Source: Cylindrobasidium torrendii FP15055 ss-10 (taxonomy: Eukaryota; Basidiomycota; Agaricomycetes; Agaricales; Physalacriaceae). Taken from it: a stretch of DNA of 64,000 nucleotides. Both the position numbers and the translations under genes were made by a program. Where the stretch lies: contig KN880451.1 in the NCBI GenBank assembly GCA_000934385.1, positions 62,001 through 126,000 of the forward strand, given 5' to 3'. The notes beneath the pieces are model-generated. The model saw nothing but the letters and a program-made list of their open reading frames with translations. It was not told the DNA's origin and searched no databases. Below are positions 38,203 to 50,539 of this stretch, in pieces (within the stretch, counting starts at the first letter, position 1; every line of letters begins with the position of its first letter).

Positions 38203-39926
38203 TCACCGTCTATCTCCATCAAACACCATTCTTGCAAGCCCATAACGGATCACGAATGCAAGAACACTACCGGCCACCTGTGGAAATCATCAGCTTTCAA
38301 CCGGTCGGACGATGGACGGCACGTCACCTGAGTCGCCATCAACGTCTTCACAAGTTGTTTCTCCCCCATCGGTCCAAGTCGCACTAATATGCAGTTCAAG
38401 ATGGTCAGGTTCGTCGTTTCTGTAATCCTGCCCGTGGCATCGGTCGTCAAACGCACAAATCCGAGGGCAGAGAAGAGCCTCAGGATGATTGTGATTAGTT
38501 GAGAATGGCGCTCGAGCTTGGCCGTCGATGGGGACAGCAGCCATGTGTCTTTGTCGAATCTGAATAAACCCGGCAAAGGTTACCAACTGCGAGTTACACA
38601 AAGTCTAGGGTGCTCACCTCGGTACGCGATGGCGCGGACATGGGACCAGACCGAATAACTGCGGACACGACAGCAGGAAGTTGAAAATCTGCGGCAGGAA
38701 AAACAGCAAGAGCGTCTTCGAGAAATGACCTTGGATGCCAACGACTGCAAAGGCCATCCCCGTGAAATAGCACAGCGTGTCTCCTGGAAATGCGCGCGCG
38801 GGGAACCTACAAGGCGCTCAGTCATTGTACAGAGTAGTGGAAGGTGCTCGCACCAATTGTGGTACATAAAACCAGAACAGACTGCCACCAGCGGGAGCAT
38901 GAAGTACAAGCTCAGCAAGTGACGCTCGACCATGATCTTGCTACCATACGCCATCCCTGCGCGCCAGACACCTCCAAATTCGATCTCTGTATCATTCCCC
39001 AGTAGATGGATTGGTAGGCGGAATCCCATACTCCATGGAAGATACAAGAGGTCGTTCAGAATCAATGAGACCGCGATGATGATGGCCTGGCTGACTTCGG
39101 AACCATTGATACCAGCGAGAATGTTGATACTATTTGTTGCAAAGGTGGAAAGAAGGGACATGTAGAGGTAGTACAAAGGTCCTGCGAACTATGAGAATCG
39201 GGGGCTGCAGCCTGTTATGCGACTCACCTAGATGGATGAGGGGACCAAAGAGCCATCTCAGTGGCAGTGGAACGACAACGTTCGTGTTGCCGCCCTCCGC
39301 AAAGTAGACCATGAGAAGGGGTATAGAGGCGATGATGGGTATTGGCAGTTTGTGACGCCACCTAATGTCGAAAACGTCGTCCAAGAACCCGAGTAGAGTC
39401 GCTATGAGGAGAGAAAGGATTGCAGAAAGATAGACAGATAGCTTGAGATGTCAATACAGTCATGTTCTCAATTTGACAATGCTCATACCTGATGCAAAGG
39501 GAACTCGGTCACGACAATGCCCTCTCGTGTAAAGCCAGGAGATTTGGAGAATGTTTCCGAGAATGCAACAGGGATAAATAGCAGGAGAGTCATAATATAC
39601 ACAGAGGCGCAAACCAGCCCAAGGCTTTCTGGACTGGAGGTACTCAGCAATTAGCATGCGGTGAACGTGCTGGAACGAACGTACATTGGTGCATCGGATG
39701 TCTTCAGCAGGTCCCTCCCCTTCAAATTCGCTTTTATGAATGCTGGACCAAGTGCAGGCACCAAGTATATCGTGGATAGGAATGCGAATATCGAGAGGCC
39801 GAAAGAGGTGAACAGAGCTGGCAGCGAAACGGGTTCCAGCAGTGGTCGTATAATGAACCAGCCGCCGATAGGTGCCAACCCGAGGAAGAGTATTGTAGGC
39901 AAGCGGCGCGGTGCTAGTTCACCCAT
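38203..39926 (-). CDS. ALG7: UDP-GlcNAc:dolichyl-phosphate GlcNAc-1-phosphate transferase
   Basis: ER membrane enzyme for the first step of N-glycan precursor synthesis and the target of tunicamycin. The start is ATG at 39924-39926 ([11 protein letters not shown]). The spliced protein has about ten TM segments: an N-terminal [21 protein letters not shown] region, the cytosolic [18 protein letters not shown] segment, [19 protein letters not shown] with the Mg-binding DD pair, and [17 protein letters not shown], all diagnostic of the family. [16 protein letters not shown] and the [14 protein letters not shown] block follow across the next introns. The last exon, after the intron at the end of LVKTLMATQ, gives [17 protein letters not shown] to the stop 38203-38205. 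Identification is secure. Confidence 0.93.
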
Positions 39927-40692
39927 AATGCCGTTTGCTCATGCAGAGACCGGCAAGGCTGCTGGTACGGTCGAAGTTGGGTGGGAATCGCGATCGGGAG
40001 TTGCCGAACACAGACGCGACCGCGGACGTGTCGAACCACGTGTCAATCAAGTTTCTACTTTTCACGGTCAACGGTGAAGAAAAACGCACTGATAGCCGCT
40101 ATTATATAACTTATAAGGTTCTCTCTCTATCCTCATTTCGGAATTCATGCATTGAGAGTTGTGAATGGCTCTGAATCCGAGCGAGTATGTATTCTGTCAA
40201 ATGGAAGAGATGTCTCTGGAAATAGGTTGTCGACAAGTTATGTTAGGCTGCCATGCGCTCAGCATATATAAGCCTATCCAGGTGCTGAGATTAACGCATA
40301 AGGCCTGGGGCAGCGATACAGCAGGATACAGCTAACTACAGGTTGTCTGGATCCAAATCGCAATGTTTACAATTATAGGCTGGAGATGTACCAGGAATTG
40401 ACAAGCTGGTAGCGTCTGATAATCTCATGAGTGGGCTATCTAGTATGAGTGCGTACTCAAGTATGCTGGTTGGACCAGCTCGTGTGAGCAATGCAAGATT
40501 GAGCCCGATCGCGTACGATCGCATTGTGACGTCACGTAAAGCTGCCAAGGCGGACCTTTTCTCTCACTCTAACGTCGACATTCGACGTGTATATGTATTG
40601 AGCCTGCGACGTCTTTGCCGCATCGCTACCCTCCATTCTTTCAGTTTTCGACCTCCCATTCGCGCCTGGAGGCCCGTGGATCACCAACATCC
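39927..40692. other. Divergent intergenic region
   Basis: 766 bp between ALG7 and phospholipase D. It holds a TATATAA at 40265-40271 on the plus strand, far from the PLD start, and the CRE palindrome listed next. No gene seen. Confidence 0.45.
40527..40534. promoter_or_regulatory. CRE/ATF palindrome TGACGTCA upstream of PLD
   Basis: Perfect 8-bp cAMP/stress-response element palindrome 159 bp before the PLD ATG, next to another palindromic stretch with CGATCG repeats at 40507-40521. It is a candidate bZIP (Atf1/CREB) binding site. Confidence 0.4.
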
Positions 40693-43600
40693 ATGGCGCA
40701 CATAGCAGATATCGTTGCGGAGGTAATCGAGCAACGAAAACTCGATGGAGACACCCCCGACGGACATCGTCAAGAAGGCACGACAGCATCGGCGTCTATG
40801 CCCAGCAGTGCTGACGCTACTCCACGCCTACATACCAACGACCTACCCCAACGACCTCGAGCGCCAGACACACCTTCGACGAGAACGGGCCCACCGCGTT
40901 TCCTATCCTACAATTACTCCAACCCTGGCTCCCCTAATGCATCCCGAAGCAACTCCAAACATGAAGATAATGGCCCGACCGACGGAAACGACGTAACCGA
41001 GCATGGCGAATGGCCATTTCTACCTCCAGACGCGTCAGAGTTCCGTGACGCGCTGGAGGTCAGGACACCATCGGATAGGAAAGGCAAGAAGAAGGAGTCC
41101 TCGCGCGACAAACACAATGGCCGCAGATGGTTCCAGGAATCGCCCCGCGAAGAGCGTGACGGATTCAACTTCGAAACCCCCACGGCGCCAGCATCCATCC
41201 AGGACCACGGCCTCAGCGACACCGAATCGATTTCCCGACTCCCTCCTTCCGGCCTCCGTCGCACCTCCTCCGTTCCAGAGCAACGCAAGCAAAGCAATCC
41301 CAAATGGGGCCGGTTACGCGCCCTCATGACCAACGTAACGCCGAGCACCAACCCTCGCAGCGCTGGCACCCAGGGAGTCCAGGCCGTATCCGGACACTCC
41401 GTCAACATCACCGATGAGCTTATTACAGGCGGTCTATCCACCCTTATGCTTCGCTTGTGGCATGAACGCGACGAGAATGACCAGAGACGGATCCCAGTCT
41501 TTTTCCACCGACTCCGTTTACGCATCAGCGACAGCCTACATCCTCTCCATGGCCACAAGACTGTGTTCCGCATCGAATGCGAGTATGGGCCGGCGCGTTG
41601 GGTCATCTACCGACAACTGAAGGACTTCATATCCCTCCATTATCACTATAGCTTCTCCAACGCCTACCGCCGTAACGTGGAAAATATGCCGGAGTTTCCG
41701 AGGACCAGTGAGTTATGTTCAAGACCACGCTCCCACTTTATTCATGACACACATTAGGTATACCGTATCTCAAGTTCCTGCAGAAGGAGGGTAAAGAGAA
41801 GGGCAAGCATGTCGACCACGCAGAGTTTGCTCGTCTCCAGCGTGAAGCGCTTGAAACCTATCTGGTTGACTTGATACGCGCCGTCGTATGTTACGTCCAC
41901 TTTCACTCGCCTGTTGTGCTAATGTACGTTTAGATGTTCCATCCTGCTACCAACCGCCTTGCCGGATTCCTAGAAATCAGTGCTCTCTTCATCCAGCTTG
42001 CTGGGTCTGGGAATCAGTCAAAAGCAGGAGAGCTCCGCATTGAGGCGGTCGAGCCGAAGCCAACTGGCGGCTGGGGCCGCAAGGGTGTAGGTTGGCGGGC
42101 AAAGAGGGAATTGCGCTGGTGTGCACTACGGGATAGCTATCTTGTCGCGCTTCAAGAACCTGGGGAGGTGTGTTTCCTGTTTGTCTGCTTTTCAGCTTGA
42201 CTGAATGCATACCCAGCTGGATGTATGGGACGTATTCTTGTTCGACAGTGACTTCAAGATCGAACGGCCGACACGCTACTATCGCCAACTTCATCTGCGA
42301 CACAACGAGGATGATAACCCGGAAGAGCACCCGAACTCAAACTCGATGGATTCCGAAAGGCGATCTATGCTCGGCTCATTCAAGAGCAAGATTACGAACC
42401 ACTTGCGAAGGAGTACATCGCACTCGCGCATAGATGGACTTCCTCGGAGTAGACGTAGCTCGAGTTCCTCTTCCTCTGGAAGCTCGGTTTCCTCCAGGCC
42501 TCCTACGCCCTTGCTCGACCCATCCACGAATGTTGATCCTCTGAGTGAGCCAGGAGAAAAAGACGATCCAAAGTGGATCGACAGTAAGAAGAAGAAGCGA
42601 AGCCCGAAAGATGTATCGCGCCATACATTTTACATCTCGAACTCACAGATGCGGTTGAGGGTCACGGCCAAAAACGAGGTCGGTGTATGATCACACTGTT
42701 CTATTCAAGGATGCTTACCTTTACATAGCGCCAAATGCTTCAATGGATTGCTGCTTTGGAGCGTGTGGCAGCTCAGTGCCATTATACTGGCCAAAATCGG
42801 TTCGATAGCTTTGCTCCAATCCGTCTGAACGTGGCAGCGCAATGGCTTGTTGATGGTGTAAGTCACCTAACGCCAAAGTCTTGCTCTTCTTATTGATCTC
42901 ATTCTAGCGCGATTACTTCTGGAACTTATCTCGCGCTATCTTACTGGCGAAAGAGTCGATCTATATTCACGACTGGTGGCTGTCTCCCGAGTTGCAGTTG
43001 CGCCGTCCAAACAAGGATCGCTATCGGCTCGACCGATTGCTGGAGCGGAAGGCAAAGGAAGGCGTCAAGATATTCATCATCGTGTATAAGGAAGTCTCCA
43101 GTAGGACGACGCCAACGGACAGCAAGTAAGTCGTTTTGACCGGCTGGGTTTCTAGCGGCTGATCCTGCTCAGCTATACGAAGCAGACGATGATGTCGCTC
43201 CATCCTAATATCATGGTGCAACGCTCGCCGTCTCACTTCCAAACCGGTACATTTTACTGGGCCCATGTAAGCACGCTATTTCATGCAGTATATGCTTGCT
43301 CATCGTTTTGCAGCACGAGAAGCTTTGTGTGATTGATCAGACCATTGCCTTCATGGGTGGATTGGATCTGTGCTTTGGCCGGTGCGTATCGAACCCCTGT
43401 TATTTAGATTTTTTCCCCTCATCTGTCGCACAGCTGGGATACTCCTCAACATTCCATAACAGATGATGGCGAAGACACAGGCGCACCTGAAGTTTGGCCA
43501 GGGAAGGATTACAGCAATGCCAGAGTACTCGACTTCCATACTCTCAACCGCCCTTTCGACGACATGTACGACCGAACCAAGGTCCCCCGCATGCCGTGGC

Positions 43601-46186
43601 ACGATGTAGGGATGCAGATCGTTGGGCAGCCTGTTCGTGACCTTGCCCGCCATTTTGTCCAACGGTGGAACTACTTGCTTCGCATCAAGAACCACAGCCG
43701 CGCGATGCCTTTCCTTATCCCTCCCTCAGACTTCCGTCCGGGTGAGCTCAGCGAGCTCGGACTAACTGGGACTTGCGAGATGCAAATCTGTCGCTCGGCC
43801 GGACCGTGGTCACTTGGGACGCCGGATAGGATTGAGCATTCCATTCAGAATGCATATCTCAAAGGTTAGTTGAACGTCTCACTCTGCGAATATCGGTCTC
43901 ATCAACTTCAACAGCCATTCAAATGTCGGAGCACTTCGTCTACATCGAGAATCAATTCTTCATAACCTCGTGCGTGTCCATGACTGTTACCAAATTTTAG
44001 CTCATCTTTGATAGTACGGTGGTCAACGACGTGAAGGTAGAGAACAAGATCGGTGACGCCCTTGTGCACCGTATCATTCGCGCACACAGGGATAAGACTC
44101 CGTGGAAATGCTGCGTTGTGATACCTCTCCTCCCTGGGTTTGCCTTCCCTCTCGACCATACAGATGCCAGCTCTGTCAGTACTCTTTCTCCCTATTCCAG
44201 CACTTCACTCATGTTGGGGCAGATTCGTCTCATCCTTGAATGTCAAAACCGTACCATCGGCCGTGGACCGAATTCCATATTCTCTAGGCTTAGGAAAGAG
44301 GGCATCGATGTGAGCACACGTATTTCGCAAATTGACAGAGGGCTTGACATGTTACGTAGCCTGATGATTATATCACCGTGTTTTCTCTTCGAAATTGGGG
44401 CAAGCTTCGAGATGTTTTGCATAGCGAACAGGTTTGTGGTTTCCCTGTAATTTCATGCACAACAACTCACGTTCTTAGGTCTACATTCACGGCAAAGTAT
44501 GCATTGTGGACGATCGCTTAGCTATCATTGGGAGTGCGAACATCAATGAGCGTTCCCAACGGGGCGATAGGGATTCCGAACTTGCCTCGGTCATTCGAGA
44601 TACAGACATGATTGACAGGTATTTGTATTCTCAGTGAGAAAACATCGTCAGTGGACTGACATCGAACAGCACCATGGCGGGGAAGCCGTTCAAGGTTGGG
44701 AGGTTTGCGCATACCCTCCGCGTCCGCCTCATGCGCGAGCATGCCGGGATCGATGTCGACAATCTACACGAGGACTACGACATGCACGAGCCTGCTGCAC
44801 CAGAGGGAGAGGAAGCGCCTGTGTCTTCAGCAACTACCGAACAGGGAGCTCATGGTACTCATGATGTCGGTGCGCCTGTTGTCAAAACCGCCGAAAACCC
44901 CCTTGCGTCTGCGGCACGTACAGGGATAGATGGCGTGGAGACTGGTCTGTAAAGCTCATCACCCCTCATCTGCCTTGAAACTGACTGCTGCTCAGCGATA
45001 CATGGCGCAGAAGAAGTGATTTCGAAAGAGGACGCGGAAGTTGAACACGAGATAGGAATCAAACCCAACTCTGTTGGCGATGAGACTCTCAACGAGGAGC
45101 GTCAGACATACACTCGCGATGGCCGCAAAGTCCCTGGCTTTGCCGACTCAGTTGTCCCCACAACGGAGGAGAAGATCGTGAATAAGCAGATCGGTGGCGC
45201 GCTCGAGAGGGAGAAAGAGGTCGGAAAGTATGTTCCAGCTGAGCCACGTACTTCCGATGGGGATCTCTTTGGCGCTCCGGCGGATGCCTCTCGGTCAGCG
45301 AAGTCAGATAACGCACCGCCGCAAGCTCGTTCGGGTGTTGACGACGCGGACGAAGAAGAGAAGATGGCGCCCCGGGCGCGTTCGACCATCCGTCGCCATC
45401 TACAAGCCAAGTTGAGTAACAAAACCTGGACCGTGCCGACCGTTCGACCGCAGTTCGATAAGGATTCATTCGAGGACCCTGTGGTGGATCACTTCTGGGA
45501 GGATATCTGGCTCGCTGCGGCAGTCCACAATGTCCGTGTATCCTCTGTTTTTCGAATGTTCAGGTTATTGATTCAATTGGCAGACGGAGATCTTCCGCAA
45601 GGTATTCCATGCGATCCCGGACGACCTTGTCACAACCTGGAAGCAGTACAAGGAGTTTGTGGTGCATCACGAGAGGCTCAGCAAACCGGTAAGGTCCATC
45701 GGACTATGAGTGTCAGGAATCTGAATCGTGTTGCAGCCGCGAGATACAAACACCCCGGACGCCAACGGCAGAGTCCCTTCAGAGGTTGGCGACACCAACG
45801 CCAGTGAGGCCGGCCTGACTGTGGACGGACAGTCTGAGGCGCAGGAGAGTACCACCGACCTGAATGGCGAAGAGGGACGCCCCCGAGCACGATCCCGAGC
45901 AGGCAAAAATGCAGTCGAGCCATTCACAAGGGCTGAGAGGGATGAAATGGAAAAGCTACTGTCTGAACTTTGCGGACACCTTGGTACGCATACCTTGTTG
46001 CTTCGCAGTACGACGATGATGCTGATCACCTCATATAGTGCTCTATCCTACGCGTTTCTTGGAGGGCGAGGATGTTGCGAACAATTTCTTGTTTAACGCT
46101 GATCGGTATGATATCTTCGTCGCGCTCCGCGCGAATTCCTGCTCACAATTTGATGCAGGCTTCTTCCTTTGCCAATCTATGACTGA
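40693..46186 (+). CDS. PLD1: Phospholipase D (PX-PH-HKD type, Spo14/PLD1)
   Basis: Hydrolyses phosphatidylcholine to phosphatidic acid and choline at membranes. The first ATG of the frame is 40693 ([11 protein letters not shown]). Long disordered N-terminus; PX domain from about [32 protein letters not shown] to DLIRAV; PH domain around [17 protein letters not shown] to [12 protein letters not shown], with a Ser-rich insert; then the catalytic half. HKD1 is [17 protein letters not shown] near 43320, interrupted by introns just before and after. The YIENQFFIT motif is near 43940, and HKD2 is [23 protein letters not shown] near 44490. A disordered C-terminal extension (44760-45420) precedes the terminal module that ends [13 protein letters not shown] at the stop 46184-46186. 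About 18 short introns. Both HxKxxxxD motifs are intact. Confidence 0.94.
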
Positions 46187-46730
46187 TGTACCACACATTC
46201 ATTCCTTATTTTCTTGATATCTTACAAGCACAGTAATGCGTATTTCTCACGGACTGAGGCTTACAGTAATACGCGAGGTTATGGTGTACACTAAATACAA
46301 CGGATGATGCTTCGGATACCCCATTTCACCTTTTCTGCTTCCATGCGTTGCGCTAGTACATAAGTGCCGCGTCGATGTCGCAAACAAAAGGTGATCGGAT
46401 GGCTTTGTGCCATTGTTAGCCTAATATGGTAATTTATTTGTTTCAGATCGGAGGGTCTGGTTTAATTTTTTTTCTTGAATTTTGGATTTGCATTTTTGTA
46501 CCAATGAGCCTTAGCTTTATTACCTGGGCCGGCTGATGGTCGTGAGTACTACAGAAGCGTTGATTGTATTCTTTGACCCGCAACGAGAAAGAGTGCCTGT
46601 TGCAGTAGGGAGCCTACATGGCTGAGTTTATCGATTTGCCGCACCGTATCGATCCCAATAATTATTGTCATATGTACACTGAACTTTAGCAAATCAGACT
46701 CATCAGTTTCGATAACAACAAGTATACTAG
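46187..46730. other. Convergent intergenic region
   Basis: 544 bp of AT-rich sequence with T runs near 46470. Only 3' UTRs are expected. Nothing else seen. Confidence 0.5.
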
Positions 46731-48380
46731 TCATCGTTCCGCTGCACTCATCTTAGCTGCAGACTGACCCGCGCGGCGCCCAAACACTGCCCCTGCCGTC
46801 AAACCACTTCCGCCTGGGTAGTTGCCATAAAATAGCCCTCCTACCATCTCTCCTGCACAGAATAACCCTGGGATGGGAGATCCGCTTTGATGCATGACAC
46901 CCGCGGTTGTTGGGTCAATGAGGAGACCACCAAACGTGAACGTCACGCCACAGGCAACTTTGACGGCGAGAAAAGGTGCTTCGTCGATTGGCAGCGCCCA
47001 GTTGGACTTCCGCGGAATGACGGTCGGGGCGTCCACTCCATCCTTCACGGACGGATCCCATTTTTTCTGTGGGGAGGCCGTTTGCGAGTCACGCGCGCAA
47101 GTGTTGTACTCTTCGAGGGTCTCCAGGAATGTATCCACGGATTCGAGACCTTCGCCTACTAGGGCTTCAGCCAACTGGCGAGGCGTTAATGCGGTGATTC
47201 GCTTCACGATGGAATCATCGTATTCCTCCTTGCGGAGCATGTCGATAGTCTTCTTGTCCCAGACTTGGAACGCATAGCCACCAGGCTGGTGCAGGATTGC
47301 GCGCCCAAACTTTGCGTATGTGTAGTTCCGGAAATCCTCTCCTTCGTCGACAAACCGCTCACCCTTGGCGTTGATCATGACGCCTAGTGGATACCCAGAC
47401 TTGGTGTACTGGTTCGTTAACTCTCTGTCACCAGAGTCATCCGCGGCATTGGCGTCCCAGCAGGTGCTATGACACCCGGACAGGTCACCAGCCATCACAG
47501 CACCCAACTTGGTAGCGAGACGCATGACTTCGCCAGTGTTGAACGGGGTCCCGCGAACCTGGCAAAAGCGGGATTACCGCGAGATATCACCGGGGAATGC
47601 TATTTTAACTTACTTTAGCCTTTTGCCATTCTATCCCTAGGTACTGTGAGCGAAGTGTGGGGCTCGACTCGAAGCCCCCCGCAGCAAGAATGACCGAAGG
47701 AGCACGGACGGTCAGGTCGACCCTTCCATTTCTCTGTACCACGACCCCCGTAATCTTACCCTGTTCATCGACTTGGATGTCCTGGCACGATGCGTTGAAC
47801 CAAACTTCGACTCCAGCCTTGGCGAGAGCCCTCTGATGTGCTGCAATAAGCCCTTTGCCCCCTTCTTCGACCGATAATACCATTCCTCCCCAGAACTTCT
47901 GCCTTCCACCCACAGAATAGGCCTGGCGATGGAACGAGAAGACAAAGGGCACCCCCACAGAGTTGGCAAGCCAATCAATCGTCTTCCGGGAATCATCCAC
48001 AACCACGTTCACGAGGTGTATGTCCGACTGTTGCTGTCCATTAAGGCGCAGGATGTCGCCGGCGAAGTCGTCACGAGTATAGCTATCCATGTCGATCCGG
48101 GCCGCCACCTCTGTCGATACCCCACGCACGAGGGGTAGCAGGTCGGTCAAGCCACCGTGGACCGTGCGATGTGCACCAGCTGTGAAGAAGCCATTGCCTC
48201 CAACCCATTCCGGCGGGCATTTATCGATCATCAAGACTATTCACCTCGTGAGGAAGTGTGAATACATGGTGGCAGGCTAGAAGTACCTCTTTTGCAGCCA
48301 GACTCAACTGCAGATAACGCGGCACAACTACCTGCATGACCAGAACCGACCACAATACAGTCATATAGAAATTCAGCCAT
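46731..48380 (-). CDS. FAD-dependent fumarate reductase/tricarballylate dehydrogenase-like flavoprotein
   Basis: FAD-binding domain 2 family oxidoreductase. Exon 1 starts at ATG 48378-48380 and encodes the Rossmann dinucleotide fold: DCIVVGSGHAGSCAALSAVESG (GxGxxG). It joins across a 51-nt intron to VLMIDKCPPEWVGGNGFFTAG. Other signatures are VVVDDSRKTIDWL, APSVILAAGGFESS, GYPLGVMINAKGERFVDEGEDF and the C-terminal FAD loop PGLFCAGEMVGGLFYGNYPGGSGLTAG, which closes the flavin site. The stop is 46731-46733. One further intron near 47530-47610. This is the soluble type lacking cytochrome b5 and signal sequences, related to TcuA and to bacterial 3-ketosteroid-type enzymes. The true substrate cannot be read from sequence. 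Confidence 0.88.
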
Positions 48381-48785
48381 GAGAGGATACTCAGAGTATA
48401 GGGTCAAGATGGCGTTGATGTGAACTTGATACCACGAGGTATCATTGCTCTACCCGGGTAAGAGTGCAATGACCCTCGGCCAGTAAATCAAACAAATGAA
48501 CAGCAAGTGAACCTCGAATCCACCTTGGATCCCTACGAGACTCAACGTTGGTGTGCAGGTTGTTGGATTTCTCTGGTCTCGAATGTAGTGTTTGTCGCTT
48601 AGTTTGGTGCGAAAATCATGTTGCAGTAAATTGTTGAACCCGCCCATCTCTTCGGTAAACATGGTCATATCTTACAAGGACGCAGAATGTTGGCCGGCAT
48701 ACCACGTCCTCCACTCGCCGGGTTACCCTACCTATGTCAAGCAGCTCAGGATGAGTTTGTGCTAAAACATGTAGGTTTTGAATGA
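48381..48785. other. Intergenic region
   Basis: 405 bp between two minus-strand genes: the promoter of the flavoprotein and the 3' flank of AOS1. Nothing else seen. Confidence 0.5.
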
Positions 48786-50137
48786 TCATTGCATGCTCAT
48801 ACGGGCCGTTGTCGCCCCTCCAAGGTTTCCGTCGAATGTCAAGAAGTTAGCAATAGGCGGCTCCTTTGCTCCAAGGCACTTGAGGATGTCCTGGCCCAGA
48901 AGACCCCCGATAATTGCACAAACGGGTGAAAACTCGTGTCGGGCCGTTGTAGCAAGAGATCTGAACATCACAAGTATGAGCAGACAGACACCTTGCACGC
49001 GTGAAGAGCTCACGCTGCAAGGTCCGGGGGTAGAACACTGAGTACTTGTTTATTGATTTGTGCCTTGTTAATTAACGCGTTGGCGGACGCTAAGACTTCT
49101 GCAGCAGAGTCCTGACTATCCGGAAGTGAGCCGTGTTGGGATTCGTACTCCCATAAACCTGCGAGGGCCGATGGTGAAAATGTTCATGAGTTTTCATTAA
49201 AAGGACATACCTAGGACCGCGTATAATGTAGTTGGGTTCGCATTTTTCGTCTGACGCTTTGTGAGGCCAGCCCAGGAATGGTGAATAGCAACATCAAGTG
49301 GGCAATACGTAGAAACCGTTCTGGCACTTTGCGCGGAGGTTGTGGCAGCCACACGGTCGCTACCAGTAGCATAAGGTTGGACATTTTGGGCTGCAAATAA
49401 TGATACATACGGGGCAATGTACTCGTGCGTGAGCAGGTCGCAGAAGATGTATCCAACAAGACCATATGTACCACCACAATAGAACGGGACGTTTTGTTTT
49501 CGACATGCTTGATTAAGCCGGATCTTTTTAAAATGATAAAGCCAGCGAATAATGCATTATAGTAGCCATAGACTCACCAGTTCCTCGCGCGTGCCATCGG
49601 TCACACAAACCAGGTTTACTGCGGCCAGAGATGCCTCAACGTTCTGTGGTTCTAGTACTGCCGTGGTAGGTACAGCTTCAACCGTAACAAGTGGATTCAA
49701 GCTTTCAACTCTCCCTTTTGCTACCAATACTCTCTAAAAGCGGTAAATGTCAGCAAAGTGTGAATACCCACCTCAACTCCGCGCCCCCAGACGCATGCTC
49801 ACCTTCTTGCCAACATCTTCGTCTCGAAAGAAGAAACCAGCACCAAGGTCTTCCTCAGTTACATCTTCATCGTCCACCATGATTAATTTTCCAATTCCGG
49901 CCAGTACAATGTTCTTGATAGTTTCGGTCGCGGTGCCTTTCAAACGAACAACAAGAATTGTGGCATTGCGCATTCTATCGGGAACATCAGCCTTAATTAT
50001 CCCAAGCGCGTGCTTTGCAGAGCTGAAGCGGTCCGCGCTGCCACAATCACGCACCTCTGTTGTGCTTCAATACCCCACAGCCGAATTTGGCGGTCATATC
50101 GACTCTGCTCCTCCTCGGTAAACTCTTTTGAGGCCAT
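48786..50137 (-). CDS. AOS1: SUMO-activating enzyme subunit 1 (Aos1/SAE1)
   Basis: Adenylation partner of Uba2 in the SUMO E1 heterodimer, nuclear. The start is ATG 50135-50137: MASKEFTEEEQSRYDRQIRLWG, the diagnostic N-terminus. A 101-nt intron (long for this window) separates EAQQ from RMRNATILVVRLKGTATETIKNIVLAGIG. Then come the nucleotide-binding VDDEDVTEEDLGAGFFF, VNLVCVTDGTREELI, NVPFYCGGTYGLVGYIFCDL and, in the last exon, SPVCAIIGGLLGQDILKCL with the closing NFLTFDGNLGGA. The stop is 48786-48788. The Gly-rich loop normally reads GLGGLG but here reads RLKGTAT, as other Aos1 proteins vary it. About seven introns. Confidence 0.93.
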
Positions 50138-50539
50138 GACAATGCGGATTTCCTCTGATCAACAGCAAAGTTTGAGGGACGCGACGTGGTAGTTCACAAG
50201 AAAGTAACGGACGCGTCGGTCACACTTGATCATTGCCATAGATTGCCATCACGTTCCCACGGTCCAACAGTGTCACACACACAACAAAGACCGATAAAGA
50301 AAATACTCCATAATACTTTACAAGGGTAAGACATAGACATAACACGAAAGGAACGTTAAAAGGATAGTATGTAGTTCAATACGTAAGAGATACAAGCACA
50401 TTTTTTCAAACGACGCAAACCAGGCGGTGGAGATGGTGAGGTATGAGGGGTATACACAAATCCAAGCACGGGACGGGGCTACAGTAGATAGAAATAAAGA
50501 CTGAGAAGAGCAGGTGTAAAAGTTGGCCATCTCCAGGAT
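50138..50539. other. Intergenic region
   Basis: 402 bp holding the AOS1 promoter and the 3' flank of the next minus-strand gene. Nothing else seen. Confidence 0.5.

Noticed and set aside
38580..39926. Multi-TM minus-strand frames considered as an STE3 pheromone receptor, given the pheromone-like gene nearby
   Set aside because: Motifs ([23 protein letters not shown]) are those of ALG7, and the TM count and order do not fit a seven-TM receptor.
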